This document shows, in pieces, positions 1 through 5,656 of a DNA stretch of 16,526 nucleotides. Positions within the stretch are counted from its first letter, which is position 1, and each line of letters starts with the position of its first letter. This stretch comes from Elusimicrobiota bacterium (GTDB lineage Bacteria > Elusimicrobiota > Elusimicrobia > FEN-1173), in contig PMLF01000056.1 of the NCBI GenBank assembly GCA_003158755.1, forward strand, positions 1 to 16,526, given 5' to 3'. The translations under genes and the position numbers were made by a program. The notes under the pieces were generated by a model that had not been told where the DNA came from, did no database searches, and was given only the letters and a program-made list of their open reading frames with translations.

Positions 1-489
1 CATCAGGTATTCCAGCAGGGCGAACTCGCGCCCCGCCAGTTCAACGGGCCGGCCGGCTCGGGTGACGTCCCGGCTCAGGAGATCCAGGCACAAATCGCCC
101 ACGATCAACCGCGTCGGCTCGGCGGCGCGGCCGCTCCGTCGAATGAGGGCCTGCAGGCGGGCCAGGAGCTCCGAGAAGGTGAACGGCTTGGTTAAATAAT
201 CGTCGCCGCCTCGCTGAAGCCCCGCGATCCGGTCGTCCACCGACCGCCGGGCGCTTAAAATGATCACGGGCATGGTCAGGTTCCGCTCCCGGAGCTTTTC
301 GATGAGCGTGAGGCCGTCCAAGCTGGGCAGCATGACGTCGACCACGGCCGCCGAATAGGGTTCCGTCAGCGCCCGGTCCAACCCTTCCTGCCCGTCGGCG
401 ACGTGGTCCACGGCGAACCCCGCCTCTTTCAGGCCCTTCGCCACGAACGCGGCGATCTTGTCGTCGTCCTCCACCACCAGTATCCGCAT
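1..489 (-). CDS. OmpR/PhoB-family response regulator (3' end cut by window edge)
   Basis: This is the DNA-binding output half of a two-component system, cut off at the window edge after 163 residues. I translated it from the complement of 489 to 1. The receiver domain spans about residues 1-115: acidic pocket EDDD at 7-10, phospho-acceptor Asp51 in the strand ending VVDVMLP, the S/T-like Ser79 in IILSAR, and Lys101 in the LTKPF motif. A linker follows, then the start of a winged-helix effector domain (PVELAGREFALLEYLM), which matches the start of the Trans_reg_C fold. By similarity it belongs with the CusR/CopR/QseB-like regulators; its target is unknown. A sensor kinase would normally lie beyond the left edge. 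The start is the ATG at 489; no Shine-Dalgarno sequence precedes it, and a TACAAT box lies only 7 bases upstream (see the regulatory entry). Confidence 0.93.
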   Translation of the reverse strand, partial: MRILVVEDDDKIAAFVAKGLKEAGFAVDHVADGQEGLDRALTEPYSAAVVDVMLPSLDGLTLIEKLRERNLTMPVIILSARRSVDDRIAGLQRGGDDYLTKPFTFSELLARLQALIRRSGRAAEPTRLIVGDLCLDLLSRDVTRAGRPVELAGREFALLEYLM

Positions 490-490
490 G

Positions 491-549
491 AGCTCATTGT
501 ATTGAATTGTGGGAAGCCGAAGCGACCGGTTTTGGTAATATGAGCGGCC
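491..549. promoter_or_regulatory. Divergent intergenic region with possible -10 boxes on both strands
   Basis: This 60-base gap separates two divergent genes. On the minus strand TACAAT (complement of 496-501) would put transcription start close to the A of the regulator's ATG at 489. On the plus strand TG-N-TAATAT (533-541) looks like an extended -10 whose start would fall about 1-3 bases before the ATG at 550. Neither gene has a visible Shine-Dalgarno sequence, so both mRNAs could be leaderless or nearly so. I see no good -35 for either box. This is a motif-only inference. Confidence 0.3.
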
Positions 550-1458
550 ATGCGCCACTGGTGGTTTTGCCTCTCCTTTCTCTTGGTGTCCCCCGCGGGA
601 GCTTTCTTTCGGCCGAGCGTCGAACAGACCGTGGGCGTCGACCATTATTCCGAGACGAACGTTTCCCTCGACGTGGGAAAAGAATTTCACGCCTTCTCCG
701 AGTTCAACACCTATTCGTCGGACATCTCGAGCGGAACCTACAACACCTATTCCACCCGTCTCGGATACGACAAAGGGCGGTGGGGCTGGGGAGTGACGGG
801 CGGGTTCACGCCGGAGGTCGAAAAATACAGCAACTGGTTCGCCGGCGCGGACGCCGCCCGGCGTTTCCGACGGACCCGTCCGGCCTTGTCCGACGACGAA
901 GATAAAGACCCCTTCGAAAACGGGGCCGCCGTCAGGGTCGGAGCGTTCCACGCGGTGCACTTCGACCGGACCCGGTCGATGTCGGGAACCCGGGAGGGTC
1001 CGTTCATCGACCTGGATTCAGCGGCGACCATCAGCCAAACCGACTTCCATCTCGCCCTCAACCTTCCGGTTCGGACCGCGCTGGTTACCCTCTCCTGGGT
1101 CGAATCGCGCTACGGCCAAGATTTATCATCCATCTCGGAAAATGAGGCCCAACGAATTTCACCTCGGGGAGAAGATTTCATCCTTCGGGGATTCCCCCAC
1201 AGCAGTATGGCCACCGAGGTGGATTTGCCCGTCAGTCGAAAAACGACGCCCTATATATCGTTCGCTTACATCACCTACGAGCTCGACGCTCCGCCCGCCA
1301 AGGTTTATAACGTCGGGATTGAAACCAAGTTCGCCGGAGTGCCGATCGATTTTTCTTACGAATACTATGACTCGGGAATCAAAAACGGGGTCGGCCATTA
1401 CCTGACGCTGGCCTTCGGCGGAAGGTACCAATCTCTCGCCGACGACCGGGGTTGGTGA
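550..1458 (+). CDS. Putative outer-membrane beta-barrel protein, hypothetical
   Basis: I do not recognise a named family. The 302-residue product starts with a signal peptide: a hydrophobic core after MRHWW, with likely cleavage after SPAGA at about residue 18. The rest has no hydrophobic helices. It shows alternating polar/aromatic stretches typical of antiparallel barrel strands, for example around 60-85 (YNTYSTRLGYDKGRWGWGVTGG) and at the end (FSYEYYDSG, HYLTLAFGGRYQ). Hydrophilic charged segments such as the one near 105-120 (RRTRPALSDDEDKDPFE) could be loops. A role as a small outer-membrane channel or structural barrel is inference. The ATG at 550 is chosen because it gives the signal peptide; no Shine-Dalgarno precedes it. 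It is divergent from the response regulator, which may control it, and 99 bases upstream of the PAP2 gene. Confidence 0.8.
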   Translation: MRHWWFCLSFLLVSPAGAFFRPSVEQTVGVDHYSETNVSLDVGKEFHAFSEFNTYSSDISSGTYNTYSTRLGYDKGRWGWGVTGGFTPEVEKYSNWFAGADAARRFRRTRPALSDDEDKDPFENGAAVRVGAFHAVHFDRTRSMSGTREGPFIDLDSAATISQTDFHLALNLPVRTALVTLSWVESRYGQDLSSISENEAQRISPRGEDFILRGFPHSSMATEVDLPVSRKTTPYISFAYITYELDAPPAKVYNVGIETKFAGVPIDFSYEYYDSGIKNGVGHYLTLAFGGRYQSLADDRGW

Positions 1459-1499
1459 CGAACCTTAGGTCGCCCTCCGCGACACCATTGGCTATTCCG

Positions 1500-1528
1500 T
1501 TGCATTGATTGCTACCGTCGAGTAAACT
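1500..1528 (+). promoter_or_regulatory. Possible sigma-70-type promoter for the PAP2 gene
   Basis: TTGCAT (1500-1505) and TAAACT (1523-1528) are separated by 17 bases, which is the optimal spacing, but each hexamer matches the consensus only partly. The predicted start would be near 1535, leaving a short leader that contains AAGGA at 1549-1553 before the ATG at 1558. This is a weak motif call. Confidence 0.35.
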
Positions 1529-1557
1529 CAGACTGGAAACGTTCGATCAAGGACCGC

Positions 1558-2394
1558 ATGGGCCTAATTCGTAGACATATTGTTTCCCTCCGCCGTATTC
1601 TTCCCATCCTCGCGATGGTCCTTCCTATTTTCGTGGGCGCCCTCCGCGCGGATGAAAACACGCCCTTCTCGCCCGATTATCTCAATAGGGTTTGGAACGA
1701 TGCGCTGGAACTCCCGACGCTGCCTTTCCATTTCGACGGGAAAGAATGGGCGATCACCGGCGGGATCACGGCGGCCACCGTGGTCGCCTTGACCGCTGAT
1801 GGAGAAATCAGGGAATATTTCGATAAGCATCGGAACAACTTTTCGGACAGCCTGAGCCGGTATACCACTCATTTCGGTGACTACCATTACCAGCTCCCCA
1901 TCCAAGTGGGGGCTTGGGCCCTCGGCTCGGCCTTCGGCTATGCCCCCCTCAAGAAATCGGCGGCCGACGGCATGGAAGCCAGCCTCCTTGCCGCCGGGAT
2001 CGTGACGCCCCTCTTCACCCGGATCAGCGGCCGGGAACTGCCCAGTTCCCACCGGAGGCCCCTTCTGTTCCAACCCTTCAAGAGGGGCCACCCGGGCCGC
2101 GAAAGTTTCCCATCGGGCCACACCACGGAGGCCTTCGCCGTGGCGACCGTCTTCGACGTCAACTTCCGGGAAGAGTTCGGTTATTGGCAAACCCCGTTCC
2201 TTTACGCCTTGGCCGCCTCCACGGGAGCGTCGCGCATCTACGACCAGAAACATTTCCTTTCGGACGTGATCCTCGGCGCCGGCATCGGTTGGTCCATCGG
2301 CCGTTGGATCTCCGACAAACCCCGGAACGCTTCCGCCCCCCGTTTTTCGCTTGCCCCCTCCCTGAATGGAATTGTCGTCAGTTGGACGTTCTGA
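1558..2394 (+). CDS. PAP2-family phosphatase with signal peptide
   Basis: This is a member of the type 2 phosphatidic acid phosphatase superfamily, which dephosphorylates lipid phosphates (phosphatidate, undecaprenyl pyrophosphate, lipid A) outside the cytoplasm. A basic start and a hydrophobic stretch at about residues 13-28 end in ALRA-D, a plausible cleavage site near 31. Motif 2 is PSGH at 185-188. Motif 3 is intact: Ser225-Arg226, His232 and Asp236 in the SR-x5-H-x3-D pattern. Motif 1 (normally K-x6-RP) is degraded: in the corresponding stretch RISGRELP (155-162) the lysine and the second arginine are missing. The C-terminal tail after the last helix ends SLNGIVVSWTF, an amphipathic strand with terminal Phe, so the protein may associate with the outer membrane; that is inference. 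Start choice is supported by AAGGA five bases upstream. The substrate is unknown. Confidence 0.88.
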   Translation: MGLIRRHIVSLRRILPILAMVLPIFVGALRADENTPFSPDYLNRVWNDALELPTLPFHFDGKEWAITGGITAATVVALTADGEIREYFDKHRNNFSDSLSRYTTHFGDYHYQLPIQVGAWALGSAFGYAPLKKSAADGMEASLLAAGIVTPLFTRISGRELPSSHRRPLLFQPFKRGHPGRESFPSGHTTEAFAVATVFDVNFREEFGYWQTPFLYALAASTGASRIYDQKHFLSDVILGAGIGWSIGRWISDKPRNASAPRFSLAPSLNGIVVSWTF

Positions 2395-2483
2395 GTCGGG
2401 ACTCCCTCCCACCGAAACCCTTCTCCAATTCCGACGATAAATCGCAACATCGATCGCCATCCGTCGGAAATCAAACCTCAACC

Positions 2484-2512
2484 TTGCCACCTCTCCGCGG
2501 GAGCGATACAAT
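2484..2512 (+). promoter_or_regulatory. Sigma-70-type promoter of the fecR-like/kinase/regulator unit
   Basis: TTGCCA (2484-2489; five of six consensus bases) and TACAAT (2507-2512; five of six) are 17 bases apart. Transcription would begin near 2519, just before AGGAG at 2524-2528 and the TTG start at 2535. This is the best promoter match in the window. It implies a very short 5' leader and expression by the housekeeping sigma factor. Confidence 0.68.
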
Positions 2513-2534
2513 TTTTTTTATTTAGGAGCTCTGC

Positions 2535-3254
2535 TTGAAAAAAATCATCCCCTTCCTTCTTCTCCTCGCCGCTCCGTCCATCCGCGCGGCCGATGCCCAT
2601 CTCATCAACGTAAAAGGGCCCGTCACCGTTAAACCCGCCGGCGGGGCGTCCTACGACGCCCGCCACGGAGATCCCGTTTATAACTACGACGAAATCAAAA
2701 CCGGACCGGACGCCGCGGCCCACCTGTCCTTCAAGGACGGAACCGCCGTTTTGATGAAATCGGACTCGGACCTCACGATCGTCAAGAAGGGAAACGACGT
2801 TGTCCTCAACGTCGCTTTCGGTGAGCTCCTCGTCGGTCTCAAATACAAACCATCGGCGGATCAGAAGTTTCGCGTGAAGACCCCCGCGGCCGCGGCCTCC
2901 CTTCAGGGAACGTCCCTTTGGGTCTTCATCGATTCTTCGACCAAGAACGCCGAATTCTCCTCCCTGGAAGGACCCGTCGAGGTTTTGGCTCAAGGCAAGA
3001 AGGCGCTGTGGGAGCCGGGACAACGAGGAAAGATACCCTTCGGTCAGGCGCCCGAAGCGCCGTCCCCCGCCGACTTCCCGGCGGGCTTCTTGGATGGTTT
3101 CAAGATCAACGGATCGCTAGAAGGCGTGGCGGTCGCGATGCCGGCCGCACCCGCGCCGGGGTCCGCCGATAAACCGGTTTCGAACCCCGTGCCGGCGGCG
3201 GGCGGGCCGGCCTCCCCGTTGGCTTCCTCAACGGCCCCCGCGACCGCGCCGTGA
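2535..3254 (+). CDS. Secreted FecR-domain protein
   Basis: The product has 239 residues. A signal peptide (MKK, then a Leu-rich core, cleavage near SIRA-A at about residue 19) directs it to the periplasm. Residues about 24-150 match the FecR domain: the HLINVKGPVTVKPAG opening, GDPVYNYDEIKTGPDAAAHL, DGTAVLMKSDSDLTI, FGELLVGLK and the FRVKTPAAAASLQGTSLWV strand typical of this fold. The last ~48 residues are Ala/Pro/Ser-rich low complexity, perhaps a flexible tether. Classical FecR proteins relay signals to ECF sigma factors, but this type without a transmembrane segment is better regarded as a periplasmic or surface beta-structure of unknown ligand. The TTG start is set by AGGAG seven bases upstream and by the signal peptide. 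A histidine kinase gene starts seven bases after its stop, so the genes are probably co-transcribed and possibly functionally linked. Confidence 0.85.
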   Translation: MKKIIPFLLLLAAPSIRAADAHLINVKGPVTVKPAGGASYDARHGDPVYNYDEIKTGPDAAAHLSFKDGTAVLMKSDSDLTIVKKGNDVVLNVAFGELLVGLKYKPSADQKFRVKTPAAAASLQGTSLWVFIDSSTKNAEFSSLEGPVEVLAQGKKALWEPGQRGKIPFGQAPEAPSPADFPAGFLDGFKINGSLEGVAVAMPAAPAPGSADKPVSNPVPAAGGPASPLASSTAPATAP

Positions 3255-3261
3255 GTCCTCC

Positions 3262-4713
3262 TTGGCGCCGCTGAACGCGGTTGCCGTCCCTCCCCGAAGC
3301 GACGGAGAGGATCTCCTGCATTTTTTAGTCGACCGAGTGCCGGCGGTCCTATGGTCCACGGACCGGAACCTCCGGTTCACCGCTTCGCTTGGAGCGGGAC
3401 TGGCTCCCCTTGGTTTGAACCGAAACCAGGTGATCGGTATGTCCCTCTTCGAGTACTTCGGCACCCGAGACCCGGCATTTCCCGCCATCGCCAAACATTT
3501 CAAAGCCCTCGAGGGCCACAAATCTTTTTTCGAGTTCCAATGGAACGATCGCGTTTTCCACAGCCGGGTCGAGCCCATGGAGGGGCCGGACGGCGAAATC
3601 ACCGGCGTCCTGGGCATGGCCATGGACATCACGGAACGCAAACGGGCCGAGACGGCCCTCCAGGAATCGGAGAGTCGATGGAAAGCGGTGGTATCCCAGG
3701 CTCCAAGCCTGGTCATGATCTTGGACCGCGACGCGAGGATCTTTTACCTCAACCGCCCGCTTCGATACCTCTCCATCGAAGGAGCCATGGGGCATACGAC
3801 CCTGGAACTCATCCATCCCGTCTACCACACCGTCGTGGAAGAAGCCCACCGCCGGGTCTTCGAGACCGGCGGGACCGAAATGTTCGACGTTCAAACCCGC
3901 ATCCACGCCGGAAGACCCGTCGCTTGGTTCCGATGCCGGGTCGGCCCCCTTTACCGAAATGGCCGGATCGCCAATCTGATCGTGATGGCCACGGACATTA
4001 CGGAACAAAAACGAGCGGAAGAGGCTTTGAACAACTCCCTCGTCCGGATGCGCCAGCTCGCGGCGCGGCTCGAGTCCGCGCGGGAAGAGGAGCGCAAGCG
4101 CATCGCCCTCGATATCCACGACCGCTTGGGTCAGGCCTTGACGGGATTGAAGCTCGATCTAGCGTCCTTGGCGTCCCGCCTTTCCGGCGACCGCGAGGGG
4201 CGCCGCCGCTTGCGATGTACTTCCCGCTCCTTGGACGACACCATCCAAACCGTCCGCGAGATATCCACGGAACTGCGGCCCGCCATTCTGGACAGCTTGG
4301 GGCTCAAGGCCGCCATCGAATGGCAGGCGCGGGAATACCAGTCGCGTTCGAAACTTCGCTTTCGGTTGGACCTTTCGGCGGATGACGACACCTTGAACCC
4401 TGATTTATCGGCGGCCCTTTTCCGCACGTTCCAGGAGATCCTGACCAACGTGGCCCGTCACGCTAGGGCCCGTCGGGTCAACGTCTCCCTTTCCTCGGGA
4501 CCGAACCGCCTGACGCTGACGGTAGCCGATGACGGAAAGGGGATTTCTCAAAAAGCTCTCTCGGACCCGTCCTCCCTGGGCCTTTTGGGCATGAGGGAAC
4601 GGGCGCTGGCCTTCGGCGGAACGGTCGACTTCCGCGGTCGGCGAGGCCGCGGGACCACGGTCGCCGTTTCGGTCCCTCGGTCGTTAAAAACAAACCGGAA
4701 AAAATCCCCATGA
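3262..4713 (+). CDS. Soluble PAS-PAS sensor histidine kinase (HisKA_3 / NarX-DegS class)
   Basis: This 483-residue kinase senses an unknown signal and phosphorylates the regulator encoded immediately downstream. There are two PAS domains with the usual PAC endings: about residues 18-128 (ending VLGMAMDITERKRAE) and 133-252 (ending VMATDITEQKRAE). The dimerisation/phospho-acceptor helix follows, with His286 in RIALDIHDRLGQALTG. The HATPase domain runs from about 375: N-box Asn396 in EILTNVARH, DDGKGI at 423-428, and a glycine-rich lid SLGLLGMRERALAFGG at 439-454. There is no signal peptide or transmembrane segment, so sensing is likely cytoplasmic. The TTG at 3262 has no Shine-Dalgarno sequence and may be translated by coupling to the preceding gene. 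The next in-frame ATG would remove part of the first PAS, so I keep the TTG with some doubt. The stop overlaps the regulator's start. Confidence 0.93.
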   Translation: MAPLNAVAVPPRSDGEDLLHFLVDRVPAVLWSTDRNLRFTASLGAGLAPLGLNRNQVIGMSLFEYFGTRDPAFPAIAKHFKALEGHKSFFEFQWNDRVFHSRVEPMEGPDGEITGVLGMAMDITERKRAETALQESESRWKAVVSQAPSLVMILDRDARIFYLNRPLRYLSIEGAMGHTTLELIHPVYHTVVEEAHRRVFETGGTEMFDVQTRIHAGRPVAWFRCRVGPLYRNGRIANLIVMATDITEQKRAEEALNNSLVRMRQLAARLESAREEERKRIALDIHDRLGQALTGLKLDLASLASRLSGDREGRRRLRCTSRSLDDTIQTVREISTELRPAILDSLGLKAAIEWQAREYQSRSKLRFRLDLSADDDTLNPDLSAALFRTFQEILTNVARHARARRVNVSLSSGPNRLTLTVADDGKGISQKALSDPSSLGLLGMRERALAFGGTVDFRGRRGRGTTVAVSVPRSLKTNRKKSP

Positions 4714-5339
4714 CCAAGATCCTTCTGGCGGACGACCACGCCATCGTCCGCGACGGCCTGAAACGCCTCCTCACCGAGAAGTTAGGCCGCCTGGTATTCG
4801 GCGAAGCTCGGAACGCCCAGGAAACTTTGTCGGTGGCTCTCCGCGAGGACTGGGACGCCGTGGTGCTGGACATCTCCCTCCCCGGCCGGTGCGGCCTCGA
4901 CGTCCTCAAGGACCTCCGGAAAAAACGGCCCAAGATGCCGGTGCTCATTTTAAGCATGCACCCCGAGGACCAGTTCGCCGTTCGCGCCATCCGGGCGGGC
5001 GCCGCGGGGTACATCGTCAAGGAGAGCGCGCCGGAGGTCCTGGTGGAAGCCCTGAAGCGGGCCATGACGGGCCGGAAATTCATCACGCCCGCCGTCGCGG
5101 AACGCCTGGCCGAGGGAATGGATGAAGACTTCCACCGTCCGCCTCACGAAGACCTCTCCGACCGGGAGTTCGAGGTCCTCCGCCTCCTGGCCGCCGGGCG
5201 GACCCCGGCGGAGATCGCCCGGCGTCTTTCCCTGAGCGTCAAGACCATCAGCACCTACCGCGCCCGCATCCTCGCCAAGCTCCGCCTCTCCAGCACCGCC
5301 GAGATCATCCGTTACGCCATCCAGAATCATTTAGCGTAG
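4710..5339 (+). CDS. NarL/FixJ-family response regulator
   Basis: This 209-residue protein is the transcription factor partner of the upstream kinase. Its receiver domain is at about residues 1-118: Asp8-Asp9 in LLADDH, phospho-acceptor Asp54 in VVLDISLPG, Ser82 in LILSMHP, and Lys104 in YIVKESAPE. The LuxR-type helix-turn-helix is at about 147-207: LSDREFEVLRLLAAGRTPAE, then the recognition helix region LSVKTISTYRARILAKL, which is the canonical GerE pattern. The ATG lies in an ATGA overlap with the kinase stop, indicating translational coupling and equal dosage. An HK of the HisKA_3 class paired with a NarL-type regulator is the standard combination. Target genes are unknown; the adjacent barrel, PAP2 and FecR genes are candidates by proximity only. 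Confidence 0.95.
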   Translation: MTKILLADDHAIVRDGLKRLLTEKLGRLVFGEARNAQETLSVALREDWDAVVLDISLPGRCGLDVLKDLRKKRPKMPVLILSMHPEDQFAVRAIRAGAAGYIVKESAPEVLVEALKRAMTGRKFITPAVAERLAEGMDEDFHRPPHEDLSDREFEVLRLLAAGRTPAEIARRLSLSVKTISTYRARILAKLRLSSTAEIIRYAIQNHLA

Positions 5340-5443
5340 GACGAACACCTACATAGGGTAAAGACGCCTGCCGATGGCAGGGGGCTTCGGCGGGGTATAA
5401 AATTCACTCCCAGCGGGTCTTCATGTGTGGGGGGAGACCTGTT
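5340..5443 (+). other. Structured non-coding stretch (3' UTR or possible small RNA)
   Basis: This stretch lies between the regulator stop and the terminator and contains no credible gene. It holds several short perfect stems: CCTGCC/GGCAGG (5367-5372 with 5376-5381, loop GAT), a competing GCCGA/TCGGC (5370-5374 with 5387-5391), and two mutually exclusive pairings, CTCCC with GGGAG (5407-5411/5432-5436) and GGTCT with AGACC (5416-5420/5435-5439). TATAAAAT at 5396-5403 could be a -10 box, but no -35 is evident. It may simply be the operon's 3' UTR. It did not match any riboswitch or housekeeping RNA pattern I know. Confidence 0.3.
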
Positions 5444-5476
5444 AAAAACCCCTGGACGGCGTCCGGGGGTTTTTTT
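5444..5476 (+). terminator. Strong rho-independent terminator
   Basis: The left arm AAAAACCCCTGGAC (5444-5457) pairs with the right arm GTCCGGGGGTTTTT (5461-5474) through a GGC loop, with one G-T wobble. Seven T residues follow the G-run (5470-5476). It ends the fecR-like/kinase/regulator unit. Because the left arm begins with five A residues, the same hairpin could also stop transcription arriving on the minus strand. Confidence 0.9.
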
Positions 5477-5656
5477 ATCGGGAGTAGGCGCCCATGAGAA
5501 CCGGTTTTCGGAGGGCGCGCTATTCCAGAAACACGTTGAGCCGCGTCTTCCAATCGTCGAGCCGTCGGGCAATCACCGGGGCCGTCGGGCCCCCGCGTCC
5601 CCGTGTACGAACTGGTATCATCGAATTAGTTTCGTTCGTTTTCGTTATGGGGACCC
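5477..5656 (+). promoter_or_regulatory. priA upstream region with possible extended -10 promoter
   Basis: No plus-strand gene lies in these 180 bases. TG-N-TATCAT at 5613-5621 resembles an extended -10, with a start expected near 5628 and a leader of about 29 bases to the priA ATG. No convincing -35 is present. GGGGA at 5649-5653, close to the ATG, is the likely ribosome-binding site. A short minus-strand reading frame at 5520-5621 is treated in the findings. Confidence 0.35.

Noticed and set aside
1564..2511. 315-residue minus-strand open frame opposite the PAP2 gene
   Set aside because: It is antisense to a gene with intact PAP2 motifs, and its product is Gly/Arg-rich without recognisable domains.
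5375..5391. Sigma-54-like promoter (TGGCAG, then TTCGG) after the response regulator
   Set aside because: The -12 element lacks the GC dinucleotide in the right place (TTCGG rather than TTGCA), and no gene follows before the terminator.
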